64,000 nucleotides of DNA from Lumbricus terrestris. Its lineage: Eukaryota; Annelida; Clitellata; Crassiclitellata; Lumbricidae. The position numbers and the translations under genes are program-made. The stretch's first letter is position 1; each line of letters opens with the position of its first letter. This document shows positions 11,213-23,138 of the stretch, piece by piece. Under the pieces are notes generated by a model. That model had not been told where the DNA came from, searched no databases, and worked only from the letters and a program-made list of their open reading frames with translations. Location of the stretch: assembly GCA_949752735.1 (NCBI GenBank), contig OX457052.1, positions 37,451,868 through 37,515,867 on the forward strand. Direction: 5' to 3'.

Positions 11213-11568
11213 TCCTTGGATTTTTTCACAAGATCTTGGTTTTTTATACGAACTTGGGAAATTTTTTTTGTACGAACTTGGGTTGATTCCTTAGAGTTTT
11301 TTTCGACGAAAAAAGAGATTTTTTCCGACATTTTCAGGTATTTTTTACGTTTTCGGGGAATTTTAGACGTTTTTCGGGAGATTTGTGTCGGATGACTAAA
11401 AAAGTTCATCAGATTTTTCGGACGGGAAATTTGGAAAATTCTGAAAATTTTCAGAGGAAATTCTGGGCATTTTCGAAAATTCTGGGTATTTTCGAAAGAT
11501 TTGCTGAACTTGGGTTTTCTAGGGTTTTTTCGCCCATCCAACTTGGTTTTTTTAGAGTGACAACGCTG
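11213..11568. mobile_element. hAT-type MITE (356 bp) with clipped left end
   Basis: An 8-bp duplication GACACAAC (11205-11212 and 11569-11576) flanks a 356-bp sequence rich in TTTTTCG and GGGAAATTT motifs. It is a diverged relative, in reverse orientation, of the element at 46299-46667; both contain GATGACT(A/T)(A/T)(A/T)AAAGT and ACAAGATCTTGG-type blocks. The right end is CAACGCTG. The left end lacks the first about 12 bp of the expected inverted repeat although the duplication next to it is intact. Confidence 0.75.
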
Positions 11569-11576
11569 GACACAAC

Positions 11577-12164
11577 CTCGTGATCTTGACACCTTTCATT
11601 GGTTCCCTTACTGTCCTAATAATTATACCTGAATACATAATTTCCCGTCGTTATAATAAGGAATGCCAGAGGCAAAGCTAGTAATCAGACAATTATTGAA
11701 CTTATTATGGTTTAAGTTATCAGTGTTTCAGTGGTGTGTAAGCTTACTGTGTAGTGTATACGTGTACTTGGCTTTTACAATGCACGCTAAGCCAGCACAC
11801 AACTAATCTGAGCAATATGCAGAGCGGACGTGTGTCAGGAAACGCAGTTATTCTGCAGTCATTAACGATGTGTGACATTGTCTGCATCTCTCCGCAATTG
11901 CAGAGACTATATGAGATTATCCGAATCCTGCTTTCATTAAACTTGATTTGCCTCGCAGCGGCCCTGGTTAGTTCTCAATCGGTTCAGCGTTGTCCAGAGT
12001 CGGTGAAATAGGTCGTAATCGGGTGGTGGGTGGGGCACAGCAACGAGGGAATGGTTTGCAACATCAGTTGTTGACCATTCTACACTCCAGGTCAAATTAC
12101 TGTCATTTCCTCAGCTGTTGGGTCCAACAATATGGGCAGTCTCGAGGGGAGACGCACGGCTGAG
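11577..12164. other. Intergenic, nothing recognised
   Basis: No supported gene or repeat apart from short low-complexity tracts. Confidence 0.5.
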
Positions 12165-12740
12165 TGGAAAATGATAATATCGCTTTTGTAACGGTAGTCT
12201 GTGCAGTAATAAAATCAGACTTTACTGAACTGCTTCGCCGAAGCCTCCAACCTTCTGAGGTGCGGAAGTGGGATGTTGCTTAGGACTGGAAGCCACGACA
12301 GCGGGGTTTGTCGGAGTGTGCCAGAGACAATACGAATTGACGCGTTCAGATTCATGTAAACCAGGTTAGTGTGGTTAGAGCGGGCCCAAACTGGACAACA
12401 GTAGGCCTATTACGCCTTTAAGAAACACACGGCCAGGGCCGTACTGCGAAGGGTGCGGGCATGAGCCCCCTCCAGTCTATGCCGGTGAGTTTGCTTAGCA
12501 GGCTCTTTCTGGTACCAACCTTGGTTGCTGTCTTCTTCAAGTGCTCGCGGTTAGCCAGAGTCGCCCCAAGATATACCGGTTAAGGTTATGTCTGATGTCC
12601 CATTTAGGTGAATGTTCAGCTCCCGACTCACCTGTGCATTGAGGAGGTGAAAAACACAGGAGATGGTCTTTGCGGCACTTGGCTGTGGACGCCATTTCTT
12701 CGATAGCTTTTCCATCTTCTACATCTGTTCTTCCATCTGT
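12165..12740 (-). pseudogene. Non-LTR retrotransposon RT C-terminal fragment, copy 1 (Jockey/I-like)
   Basis: The minus strand shows, in broken frames, the same sequence as the second copy at 13.9-14.9 kb (LLSKLAGTDWGA, YCSQVWVRSN in that copy). This is the thumb/C-terminal region commonly seen in Jockey- or I-like elements. It is heavily decayed. Confidence 0.6.
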
Positions 12741-12875
12741 TCCAGAGTTTGACGTTATGCCCCAATGGCGATTTTTCTATACTACAAAATGTCCAGGATT
12801 GCGAAGGTCAATTTATAGTACCAGCGACAAATGTTTGTAGGTGTTTAATAAATATATTTCTTATACTCTTAATTT

Positions 12876-12957
12876 ATTGTGTTGTATTGTGTTGTGTTGT
12901 ATTGTATTGTATTGTATTGTGTAGTATTGTATTGTATTGTATTGTATTGTATTGTAT
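12876..12957. repeat. (TTGTA)n microsatellite
   Basis: About 16 imperfect pentamers TTGTA/TTGTG. The same tract is present in the second copy of the block at 15130-15203. Confidence 0.95.
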
Positions 12958-13135
12958 ACGCATTTCTATAACACCTTTTACAGTGCATACCAATCAGAGG
13001 CGCTCCCAGTGCATTAGTTACAGAGAGAAAAAGCTGGCTTTGAAGACAATGAAAAGAGGCATTTGGTCCATGCACCAGTTAATTAGATATAACTCGTCGA
13101 AGGATGAAGCTGGTTCCACATTGCAAGGCCAATGA
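12958..13135 (-). pseudogene. L2-like LINE 3' fragment, copy 1
   Basis: Contains AATCAGAGGCGCTCCCAGTG, the complement of the L2-like 3' end, followed by remnants of the RT C-terminus. The paralogue is at 15215-15350. Confidence 0.6.
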
Positions 13136-13914
13136 CATAGGCGCAACTTTCTGATAGTCACCACTACTTCTTTGTCCTGCAAAGAAATATATTTCTAACA
13201 CGAAAGCATTAAATTTAGGTTGTTTTCCGTACAGTCTATTCATTCTTAACATCGCAACGCTTACATTATTTACGGAGGCCTACACAGTGTGTTCACTGTC
13301 GCTACTGCATTACTCAGGACCATCAAATCCGAGGAGGAAATTCTCTCCCACTTTTAAGCTTGTGAAGAGAACGTGAAGGACTGCGCGAATCATGGGCAAT
13401 GGGAATATTCAACTGATAACCACGTGCAACACGCCTGAAGTTGGTCGTTGACAGATTTCCAGCGAAGCCACAGAAGCATTGGATGATTTGAGGAAGAATT
13501 TGATGCGCAATTGTATTATTATATACCTCTTATCGTCCTACTAAGACTGTCGCATCTTTAACGCTATTAATATTAGGCTATAAGTTAAGTTGCATTCTTG
13601 GAAACTTATTCTATCTGGAGCAATGAAAACAATTAGAAATTGTTGTCGCTAACCTTTAGTAATTGAACTCCGTTTTCAAAATTCAATAAAAAAAAGTCTA
13701 ACTCAATTTAATCATACACTTCGTAAACGATATTGCCCGTTCTGTAATTCGATATTCACTCATTAATTCACGAGATCATTAATTAATTAACTAATGAAAC
13801 CACAAGATGACACGCTAATTAAAACAAATTAATATCGGAGGTTAGACACCTTTTCGACAGTGTCTTTGATGCTATTTATTTTCCAGCATCGCAAAACGTA
13901 CGATGACTTGCAAC

Positions 13915-15100
13915 GACTCACGGCTGAGTGGAATATGATATCACTTTTGTAGCGCTAGTCTGTAGTTAAATCAGACTTTACTGAACTGTTCCGCTGAAGC
14001 CTCCAACCTTCTGAGGTGCGGAAGGGGATGTTGCTTAGGACCGGATGCCACGGCAGCGGGCCAGCGGGGTTAGTGGGTGTGTGTCCGAGACACTATGCAT
14101 TGAAGCGTTCAGATTCACGTCCACCAAGTTAGTGTAGTTAGAGCGGACCCAGACTTGAGAACAGTATTCCGTCTTTGAGAAAAACACGGTCAAGGCCGTA
14201 CTGCGAAGGGTCCGGGCATGAGCCCCCCAGTCTGTGCCGGCGAGTTTGCTTAGCAGGTTGTTTTTTTGTATCAACCTTGGTTGCTGTGTCTTTTGTAAGT
14301 GCTCGCGATTAGCTAGAGTCACCCGGAGATATACCGGATGCGGGTCGCATAATTATAATGAAAATACACATGGAATTTGATCCAAGGGACACCCGCAACC
14401 AATCCGCTGTCGCTATATCGATAATGACATTGACTACGCTATGGATATTCAACATTTACTGTTTTTGAATATTCATTAGGTGATCTGAGTTGCGTTAGTT
14501 CGGTAGACTAAATAAAAAAAATCTGTTGTAATAGTGATTTTTTTATAGGTTAGGCTCCGAGGGTTAAATAACTGCCAGAGTTAAGGGTTGATGGACAAGA
14601 ACCGATCGAGTAGTTTTGTTTTGAGGATGGATGAACAAAGTGACAAATTAGTTGAAGCTGTTTCTTTTCACAGAATCTGCAGATATGTAATATTATATAT
14701 GGTAATAGAGGCCTAACATGAATATTCATTATGATTAGGAAATTTCAAACTCATTGTCTGATTGGTTTCGAAACGCCCTTGGATCAAATTCCATGTGTAT
14801 TTTCGTTATATGCGTACGGGTCATGTCTGATGTCCCATTTAGGCGAATGTTCAGCTCCCGACTCGCCTGTGTATTGTGGAGGTGAAAAACACAGGAGGCC
14901 GTCTTTGCGGCACTTGTGTGTAGACGCCACTTCAATAACTTTTCCATCTTCTGCATAATATAAATTATGCGTTCAAACAGTCCTCCAACTGTTCTAGGGT
15001 TTTACGTTATGCCCCTATGGCGATATTTATATCCCACGCAAATGTCCAAGATTGCGAAGGTGAATTTATAACACCAGCGACAAACGTTTGAAGGTGTTTA
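13915..15100 (-). pseudogene. Jockey/I-like RT fragment, copy 2, split by a MITE
   Basis: From 14322 to 14035 the minus strand reads LANREHLQKTQQPRL, LLSKLAGTDWGAHARTL, YCSQVWVRSN and LNASMHSVSDT, the RT thumb/C-terminal region of Jockey/I-like LINEs. It is interrupted at 14347-14813 by a MITE and resumes at 14823. Only a remnant; no catalytic motif remains. Confidence 0.7.
14347..14813. mobile_element. 467-bp MITE nested in the retrotransposon copy
   Basis: Inverted ends of about 50 bp start GCATA and share GAAAATACACATGGAATTTG followed by ATCCAAGGG on both strands (14347-14400 and 14813-14760). Both sides carry CGGGTC (14341-14346 and 14817-14822), absent between the corresponding bases in copy 1 (12.58 kb), which serves as the empty site. 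The duplication could be 6 to 9 bp, since the preceding bases partly match. Non-coding; superfamily uncertain. Confidence 0.8.
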
Positions 15101-15129
15101 ATAAGTACATTTCATTTACTCTTTATTTA

Positions 15130-15203
15130 TTGTTTTGTATTGTGTTGTATTGTACTGTATTGTATTGTATGGTATTGTGTTGTATTGTGTTGTGTTGTAT
15201 TGC
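15130..15203. repeat. (TTGTA)n microsatellite, copy 2
   Basis: Imperfect TTGTA/TTGTG pentamers at the same place in the duplicated block as 12876-12957. Confidence 0.95.
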
Positions 15204-15214
15204 ATATGCATTCC

Positions 15215-15350
15215 TATTACACCTTTTACAGTGCACATCAATCAGAGTTGCTGCCAGTGCATTAGTTAAAGAGAGAAAAAACTGGTTTTGAAGACAACGA
15301 AAAGAGATATTTGGCGACCAGTTAACTAGGAAGAAAGCTTTCCTCCTAAT
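15215..15350 (-). pseudogene. L2-like LINE 3' fragment, copy 2
   Basis: Homologous to 12958-13135 (CACCTTTTACAGTGCA.ATCA). Decayed and non-coding. The sequence from 15350 to 15715 holds no recognised feature. Confidence 0.55.
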
Positions 15351-15717
15351 TAACTTGTGGGCCAAATACCTCTGTCACATTCTTTATTGTAGCTCTCCCT
15401 GTCCAAACTGTCTTCATTGCAATCTCGGCCAGTATTATCTTCAGAACCTCCATTTCACAAAATCGATTTGGTCGTTTAGATGTGCTAATTGTAGCTCAGC
15501 AATATAGGAACAAAGTCATAAAGGCAATCTGAGAAAATATCACTTCTAAAAAAGTTATGCAGCATATAATATATGAAGGGGTCTGGCCACCCCCTTGCTG
15601 GGATGAATGTTAAGACTGGTCACATCCTTAACGCTATTATTAGGCTTCTAGTTTTGAAAACTGCATGTCGCTGTGTATAACTAGTCTTTTATATAGCGCC
15701 CTTGAATTGCCTTGTGC

Positions 15718-15779
15718 AACACACACACACAGACACACACACACACACACACACACAGACACCCACACACACACACACA
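15718..15779. repeat. (CA)n microsatellite
   Basis: About 30 CA dinucleotides with a few CAGA interruptions. Confidence 0.95.
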
Positions 15780-15964
15780 TCCGGATGATAACCAACAAAC
15801 CGGTTAAGAATCTTTGATTTAGCTGATGCTGTATAATATAATAATATTATGTCATAAACACGGATTACAAGCATCACCTCTTCCTCTACGCATGTCTATG
15901 TACAACTACATTTTGATATCGCTCTCTTTACATAGCTCACGAGTGCACACAATCATGCCTTAAC

Positions 15965-16110
15965 GGCGCAATAGTAATTATAGCGCTGAGCAATTGTGAG
16001 TGAAGGATTTGCTCAAGGTCCATACACAGTGACTGCCTCAGACGGGAATCGAACCCGTTCTCTCCGCGGTACAGGTCGTCCGATCTAACCAATCTGCTGA
16101 CACGACCGGT
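15965..16110 (-). mobile_element. tRNA-derived SINE (variant head)
   Basis: On the minus strand a tRNA-like head has an A box (TGGTTAGATCGG, about 16085) and a B box (GGTTCGATTCCC, 16054-16043). It is followed by the SINE body also seen at 39.9 and 46.9 kb (CTTCACTCACAATTGCTCAG, then AGCGCTATAATTA). The head differs from the other copies while the body is shared. Probably inactive. Confidence 0.75.
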
Positions 16111-16114
16111 TGTA

Positions 16115-17328
16115 TCATGCGCGTGGTTCCCTAGTTGCAGAGTTGATAATTATTTATTAATCTAGTTATTAATCGAGACTAGTTGCTTTGTCTTTCCACC
16201 TACTTAATATTGCTCGTGTAATCTCAAATTTTATCACACAAAATTAATTAAAATAGAGGTGTCTAACCAGTGAATTTGATGCCAGAATTTCGACGAAGTG
16301 TAGTGAATGAACACAGTTTTCGAGGTGTCGAAGTCAAACAGTTAATCTGAGAATGGTGACTGTTAGTTGGTGCAGTAGTAGCAGTTGTTTCATTTTAACC
16401 ACACTGCAATTAATTGATTATTCGCGTCGCCCTCCTCCTTTATCCATGCATAGGACTGGCACGGTCAGCGTGCAAGCAGCGGAATAGTCATTTAGCGCAA
16501 TAATTATTAACGAGTTACTTGGCGCAGTTGGTTTCAACTTAAATGTATGCATGTATTCTATGTATGTACGTATAAGATAATGGAGATTTTTAGTACCCAA
16601 CATGTTTAGTACTGACAATGTGAGCGTTTGAGCAATGACGCAGTCTGCCGCAGTTAGAAACGACCCAATAATAGAATGGATGAATCCATAGTTTAATGAC
16701 AGCTTATTACAAAAGAGGCTGTTGCCGTAGAAAAAAATTGTCGATAAACAATAAACTTTTTATGGCATCCAAATAAGACGATTTTTTCAGGCAATTATTT
16801 TGTTTTGGCACAAGCACTGTCTTGGCTATAGATTTTCTATATTTTTGGAGGGTTTCTGCTCAAAAGAGGGTGGTGCGCTGGCAATTAGTAAGTGGTTTCA
16901 GTACTTTGAGATATATCTTGCCATCCTAGTGCACCTTCTGACTTCTTATGACTTTTTGACATCGTAGGTGCCTGCCTGCTTGCATCTTATAACTTCCAAT
17001 GCCATTTTAGAGCAATGCTTGACAACTAAAAGGAACCTGCGCAGACCTTCGGACAGTCTGTGTCATACAATAATACCATGTGATACACTGTATCACAACT
17101 TGCAACATTTCAACGTGACGTTCACTTAATTTAACAACTCACGGACCCAGGGTTCAACGAAAGCTTATAACAACATCTAAACAGAGCGTTACTCAAAAAC
17201 GCAGTGAGTTGTTTCAAATATGTAACATGCTGAGCAACATTTTAAAGGGTGTCTTAGAGAAGCACTCAAGCAATTACTATAACGCCAAAAGGACGAATTA
17301 TGCGTGAAGTAGTATTATGTATCATTCA
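16115..17328. other. Intergenic; short dispersed-repeat pieces
   Basis: Contains AGAGGTGTCTAACC at about 16255 and, at about 16425-16470, the complement of the short CTGGATAAAGGAGGAGGGCG family. No gene seen. Confidence 0.5.
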
Positions 17329-17941
17329 TTCATTCATTCATTCGGACATTTATATAGCGCTCCTTCAAGAAAAACTACTCAGAAGCGCTCCCAACTCCAG
17401 CGCGCACAAAAAGAACAGTTTTAAGTTTAGTAAGGAAGGATCCTGGTAGAGTCCCAGGGTGTAGGCGTAGCTCAAAAGAGAGGCCATTCCAGACCACTGG
17501 TCCAACCACAGAAAAGGCTCGATCCTTCATGGTAGTAGTACGAGCAAAAGGAACTAAGAGGACTCCCCTATCAGCAGAGCGTAGCTGACGACGTCCTTGG
17601 ATACCCAATGTAGAGCTGCATAGCTCACGGAGGTAAGTTGGGGCAAGGCCCTGACAACATCGCCATACCAATGCAGCCACCCTGAACTCGATACGCTGGC
17701 GAATAGGGAGCCAGTGAAGTACCTCAAGCATGTAGTTTGAGACATGATCATATTTAGGGATTTTCCCAATTAGGCGTGCAGCAGAGCGCAACACCCGGTC
17801 AAGACAAGTCAATCTGCTGGATGGGAGGCCAATGTAGAGCGAAGAGCAATAGTCGATGCGAGATGTAACGAAAGAATGCACTAAAGTAAGAGTAGCAGCA
17901 GACGTAAGAGAACGGATGACAGTGCGAAGATTTTGTATCAT
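17329..17941 (-). pseudogene. 5'-truncated L2/CR1-like LINE with intact C-terminal frame, 3' tail and (GAAT)n
   Basis: 188 codons are open on the minus strand: VHSFVTSRIDYCSSLYIGLP, RSAARLIGKIPKYDHV, VLHWLPIRQRIEFRVA and GRRQLRSADRG, the RT thumb and C-terminal domain of L2-like LINEs. The stop is followed by the 3' end GGGAGCGCTTCTGAGTAG ... TTGAAGGAGCGCTATATAA and a (GAAT)n tail at 17342-17324. The short tail and clean 3' end mark a typical LINE insertion. The 5' end abuts an opposite-strand LINE fragment. Confidence 0.85.
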
Positions 17942-17949
17942 TTTGCATA

Positions 17950-18580
17950 TTAATAAGATCTCAAATTGCAGCGTCTCAAAATATATAAATAAGGGTCAAT
18001 ACTCTGTTTCTTTTCCTGTCTTCAAAGCCATTGTTCATGCTGTTATTTGGTGTCGAATCAACCGCTGCAACTCACTGTTTGCTGTGTTTCCTAAGGTTCA
18101 TTTATCCTCCCTTCAGTCAGTTATGAACTCATTTGCCAGACTCCTTGCTCGTCTACCTCGCTACCCGCATGTATACCTATAAATATGACTGATGTTCTTC
18201 ACTGGCTTCCTGTTGGCTGTCGTATCCAATTCAAGGTGCTTTTTTGAGTATCAAGAACTCAAAATGGACAAGCTCCTAAATACCTTTGTGACTTGATGCA
18301 CAAACCTCTCTCCGCAGTCTCTTCCCGCCCTCTCCGGTCTGTCGATCGACTTTGATCTCCTGGTTTCAGGGCAAAGACTACTATGGCCCAACACCGCGAA
18401 ATTGCCATTGTACGTCCTTATTTGTGGAATGACCTCCCTTTCTCAGTCCGATCTTATTTTAGGTATCATCTTCAGACCGTCGCTGATTGAAGTCTTTCTT
18501 ATTTCCTCTGGGCTGTCACGTTGAGATACCTTGCGGATAGCTAGTACTGCAAGAGGCGCTTTTTAAATTCTCATATACAA
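17950..18580 (+). pseudogene. Decayed L2-like LINE fragment, plus strand
   Basis: Broken frames give INRCNSLFAVFPKVHLSSLQ, ARLLARLPRYPH, DVLHWLPVGCRIQFKV and PLRSVDRL, the same RT C-terminal region as the neighbouring minus-strand fragment but more decayed. It ends near AAGAGGCGCTTTTTAAAT. The two lie 5' end to 5' end. Confidence 0.7.
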
Positions 18581-18689
18581 TACTTTATGTCCACTTAGCC
18601 AGGATTTGTCAGACAGAAGCGTCTTATCAGGAAACCTCTACAATACTTTAAATGAAGCAGCAATTAACCTGTGAAATGACACACTAACC

Positions 18690-20560
18690 TACTGCGCAAC
18701 ATACGTTAACTTAGTTTACCACATACATGTTTTTAGTCAACGTTAGCTGAGTTGGCAATGCAATCGCCAGCTACTGGATACCTTTATTTTGTTTCTTACA
18801 CAATCTTTAAATTTCTCTCTTTCACGTCGGTGCATAACTGAGTCAACCTTCGCATAAAAATAGCACGTTTGCTATTGGAATAGCTACGACTGTTCAAACA
18901 AGACTTAGTGTCTGCCAATGTTAATGGCCCACTGATAGAAAGACATCATTATGCGCAAAACAATGTGTTAATATGAAATCTTGATAGCCTCGTATAGAAA
19001 CATCTTAAATCATTTTCTAATGCAATTTATGTAAACTTTTTCACAAACATCCTAAGATCAATTCAAGAGACGTGGAGAAAGACAATCCTAGATATGTATT
19101 CCATTTGATCAATTGCTTTTTCTTACCTCATAACGGTGCATGCCGTTTTTCTTACCAATAAACGAATGTAGCAACAATATAAGATGTCATGTTTCAAATA
19201 TTTCTTTTTCGTGCTGATAGGCCAGTTCTAAAAACCAAAGGGGGAAGCGCGCGTTAATTCCGGACTGTAAACGATATGGTTTCAGTTATTAGAAATCCGA
19301 ACCGCGTGATCACTGCCATGCGATAATGATTTCATGTGTTAGGTCTACCGATAACTATAATCACCCAGATCGACGCAATTCCAGGCGTTTGACTCACCAC
19401 ACGTGACAGCTTGTCAAGTTGGAGAAGCATTGCAGCCTTTGACCTATCATTTCTCGTTTTCTCAAAACCTCTTAATAATGCGAATCTTGAAGTAAGGTAG
19501 AGCAAAGCAGAAAAAGAGGATGTACGTAGTAGACAACATGAATGACGATGTCGGTAGCCAGGCGTCGGTAAGCAGTTGCATCATTTGCACACCTTTACAA
19601 TGCTGTCAATGACCGCTATATGCATCAACCGATTTTAAGGAATGCGTCTCACTACACAGGGTCATATGACTTGTATTCATAATCACTTACCGGGAATGAT
19701 TGCTTATGGAAACATAGAACTGAAACTACACGTACACGTCGCATAAGATAATTTATTTAAATGGCATTAATAATATTTATAGTAATAATCAAAGAATATT
19801 AGGTGAACACCCAAACAACCTAATTCATTTGGTTCGGCACTAGGCAACAGCTGGCTAAGCTCGACCTGAGCGTTCTCTCTTCTGAATTTCCATCTATGCC
19901 TTTTTTCGGTGGTGCGTGACCTTGGAGTGCTCATGGACTCTGTACTCACCCTTGCATCTCATATAGATCAGGTGTGCCGCAGCTGCTACTACCAACTGCG
20001 GCAGCTCAGGGTCATTGCTCGCTCTCTGACTTCTAAAGCTGCAGCTTCTCTTGTTCATGCATTTGTGCTGAGCCGCCTCGACTACTGCGCCTCCATCTTT
20101 GCTGGTCTCCCGCGGGTTCGGATTGAGAGGTCGGAGAGGGTTTACCGGGCTGCCGCTCAACTTATTGGTGATTCACCAAGTACGACCGCGTATCTCAATA
20201 TAATTATGCGTGAGGTCTTGCACTAACCTCCTTTCCCACAAGATGACACGCTAAATAAAACAAATAGCGGATGTTAGACACCTTTTCGACAGTGTTCTTG
20301 ATGCTATTTATTTGTCAGCATCGCAAAACGTACGATTACTTGCAATGAAATATTCATTCAAACGATCATTTCAATTTATATAATCACAAACTTCGCCACT
20401 AACGTGTCACGCGGTGCCAATCTAAAGACAAGAAAAAAGCAGAGGGCGACGATGACTAGCATTGTTACCACAGAAATAAAATGACAGGCAATGTTTAGAT
20501 GTCGTTGCTTTTACACACTGGCGACTGAGACGAGGGTTGAGTAACTTTACTATTACAATG
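18690..20560. repeat. Diverged segmental duplicate, copy A (partner 50281-51780)
   Basis: Shared blocks in the same order: GCCAGCTACTGGATACCTTTA / CCAGCTACTGGACACCTTTAA; GGTGCAT..., ATAGCA.GTTTGCTA.TGGAATAG; AAGTAAGGTA.; GATGTCGGT.GCCAG; TTGCACACCTTTA.AATGCTGT; ACACGCTAAATAAA; GTTAGACACCTTTT. Copy A carries an extra LINE fragment at 19905-20226. Apart from that fragment no gene is seen. Confidence 0.75.
19905..20226 (+). pseudogene. L2/CR1-like LINE RT fragment
   Basis: An open stretch of 105 codons reads VRDLGVLMDSVLTLASHIDQ, CRSCYYQLRQLR, LVHAFVLSRLDYCASIFAGL and VYRAAAQLIG, the RT thumb of L2/CR1-like LINEs. It is truncated at both ends. Confidence 0.85.
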
Positions 20561-20977
20561 AGGCAATATGCCGACCCCAAGGTCTATTACTCTATTATAT
20601 GAAAACGATTTTTCCGTAATGCACAGGTAGACGCCTGAGAAGATAATAATTATTATTATTGATCAGAACATAACAAGTTAACAACACGGCAGCTTATGAA
20701 GAAATGTCCTTGTTCCAATGTGGAGAACATTTTTAATATAATAATTCTGAATGCTTCGTCCAGGTCTGGTTGGGTCCAACGACTGGGTTAGGGACGGACC
20801 TAGAGTCCTAGACCTGTCATGTAACCGAAGCCTCGCGTACTTGTCAGTTTGAATTATAAATGCTGCTTCGACAGCTCCTATTGCACAGTAGACTGTAACA
20901 GTTGTGACGGAGTTGTTGTGTCGCGGAGTTAACGTTAATTTTTTGATTAAGGTCGATTGGGCAAAGTATAGCCTACC

Positions 20978-21440
20978 GGTAATCTGAGCTTTACATAGCA
21001 TAATCAGGTATAAATATTTTGCTGAAGAAATTTTGTACAGGTGTCTAATCAATTAATAGTATTGCGTAGTTTTCTGCGACCCAAGATGAATCAAAATGAC
21101 TAAGTATACACAAATGGTTTCATCTGAATTTTCTATCAACGACAATTGTTTTTGTTGTTGTTGTCAAGTCGGTTAATTGATGATTAAATAAATTCTGCTC
21201 AGGTCCAGGTAATCTGAGCTTCACTTAGAATAATCAGGTCTAAATATGCTGCTGAAGGCATGTTGTACAGGTGTCTAATCAGTTAATAGTATTGCGCAGT
21301 TTTCTGCGACACAAGACGAATCGAAATGACTAAGAGCACACAAATGATTTCATCTGAATTTTCTATCAACGACAATTGGTGTTTTCTGTTGTTGTGAAGT
21401 CGGTTAATTGATGATTTAGAAATAAATAGCGTCTGCTCGG
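20978..21440. repeat. About 229-bp tandem duplication containing the TATA-GGTGTCTAA module
   Basis: Two units (about 20978-21206 and 21207-21440) are about 88% identical: GGTAATCTGAGCTT, GGT.TAAATAT, TGTACAGGTGTCTAATCA, TTTCATCTGAATTTTCTATC and AGTCGGTTAATTGATGATT recur in order. Non-coding; the rest of 20560-22330 shows no gene. Confidence 0.9.
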
Positions 21441-21975
21441 GAGACCATGTTGCTATGAATTAAACAAAACGTATTCCTAAACTCCGCCACTTTTCCCACT
21501 CATACTGAAGTGCATGTCCAAAGTTTGTGCAAAAGTGGAGATTTATGGCATCACACAGAGTGTCCTGACTGTAACTATTGCTACTAAGCAATATAAAGAT
21601 TGAACGTAAGAAATCTGACGCCCTACGCCTTAGCGTCAGACGAAGGTATAAGAATTATTATGGCTTAACTTAACGATTACAATTGCAATTGCAAAGAAGC
21701 AGAGCGTTCTGCTGCTTTAAAATGTAAATAAGCGAAACACGCTTTTATGATCAGAGTACACTTTCTGTGAATAACATTTCCAAATCTTTATAAAAATTGC
21801 GCAGGCAGTGTAAATATTTTCAAGACAATCCTGAATTCATAATATATTATGTGCTTTCTCTCTTCTGTCGCTTTTATGGAACGCTGCGGTCACGACTGTA
21901 GACCTACCCCTGTGAATCTCATCAAAACAATTTAAAATCAAAATTTCAAGCTTTCACTCAGCAAACGAAAGGCTT

Positions 21976-21985
21976 CAACAACAGC

Positions 21986-22028
<43 letters not shown>

Positions 22029-22029
22029 G
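21976..22029. repeat. (CAA)n microsatellite
   Basis: About 18 CAA/CAG trinucleotides. Confidence 0.95.
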
Positions 22030-22335
22030 AATTACACATTCCTTGCGATCACAATACGACGTTGAGAGAGAGACATTCGACGAAGCAATTTATTGTGAAA
22101 GCGGCGATTAATATAACAAAGCGAGCTGCATTTATCGAATTAGCTCCCTTCATAATTTGCATATCTGTTAGTCATTAAATGAATGCCGGCAGACCGAAAA
22201 TTACCTTATAATGTAAGGTGAAGTAATATGTACGTCAGCGGATCTGACACCCGTAAGATGTCGATATATGATGCCAATACGAATGCTTCATTAGACACCC
22301 TTAAAGTGTTACTAATGATGGCTATATATAATTAA

Positions 22336-23138
22336 TTGCGTCATAGCGTAACACATATTGAAAATCAGTGCGTGGAAATAAAAACTGATATGGGGCCCAT
22401 TAAGATATTTAACATTTATATACCTCCATCAGCTAAGATAAATTGTGAAACTTTGAGCATGATCTTTAAGAATAATAGAACCATTGTAGTTGGAGATTTT
22501 AATGCTCATAATAAAATTTGGGGAAGTAGTCAAAACAATACAAATGGCAGAATTTTAGAAACTGTTACCACAGACAACAATCTGACGATATTAAACACTG
22601 GTAAAGCTACCCATATAACCTCTAATCAATCTAATCTAAATTCTGTTATTGATTTAGCGATCACTTCTCCTGATCTAGCTTTAAATTGTTCCCATTTCGT
22701 TGAAAACACATCGCTAGGATCAGATCACCTTCCTGGAATTACTAAGGTTAATGAAATTATCACCCTTGAAGATAACATGGGAATGCATGCCTGGAATTTA
22801 AAAAAAGCAGATTGGAAAACATTTAAAAGTGAAAGTAAATTTCATGTTACAGACAGTCTTTTGGATGATGACATAAATAAAAGCTTCTTAAATTTAACAG
22901 TAGCTATATCCACATTAGCCAATGAAGTAATTCCAGTTAAAAAGTATGTCAAAAATAAAAACAAAAGACATAAACCGTTGCCATTTTGGAACGCACATTG
23001 TGAAAAAGCAATATATGAGAGAAATAGAATTCGCAATAAAATGAAAAAGTCACGAAATTTAGATGATTATGTAGAATTTAAAAGACAAAATGCAATATCA
23101 AAGAGAGTAATTACAGATGAGGCAAGAGTTAGCTGGGA
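22336..23138 (+). pseudogene. APE-type endonuclease domain and linker (N-terminally truncated) of the LINE
   Basis: The frame reads KIFNIYIPPS, VVGDFNAHNKIWGS, VIDLAITSP and LGSDHLPG: the Y/P, GDFN, D-L and SDH motifs of apurinic-type endonucleases that nick the target in non-LTR retrotransposition. The residues before KIFNIYIPP, including the catalytic N and E motifs, are missing. After the domain comes a basic linker that leads into RT. The frame is interrupted at codon W by the LTR element, and a few foreign codons from the LTR follow to a stop at 23184. Confidence 0.85.

Larger units (their letters stand above)
12165..15350. repeat. Direct duplication of a composite repeat block (two units about 1.75 kb apart)
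   Basis: Unit 1 (12165-13135) and unit 2 (13915-15350) contain the same four pieces in the same order: Jockey/I-like RT fragment, a TTTATA ... AGGTGTTTAATAA module, the TTGTA microsatellite and the L2-like 3' fragment. Similarity by eye is about 85%. Unit 2 is longer because of the MITE at 14347-14813. The intervening 13140-13914 has no gene; its end (13800-13930) matches 20230-20345 (ACACGCTAA ... GTTAGACACCTTTTCGACAG). Confidence 0.8.

Noticed and set aside
16025..16105. A functional tRNA gene
   Set aside because: A and B boxes are present but the stems do not pair along a full cloverleaf and the sequence continues into the SINE body.
20678..21052. 124-aa minus-strand ORF
   Set aside because: No recognisable motif, no splice or promoter context, and it overlaps the start of a non-coding tandem repeat.
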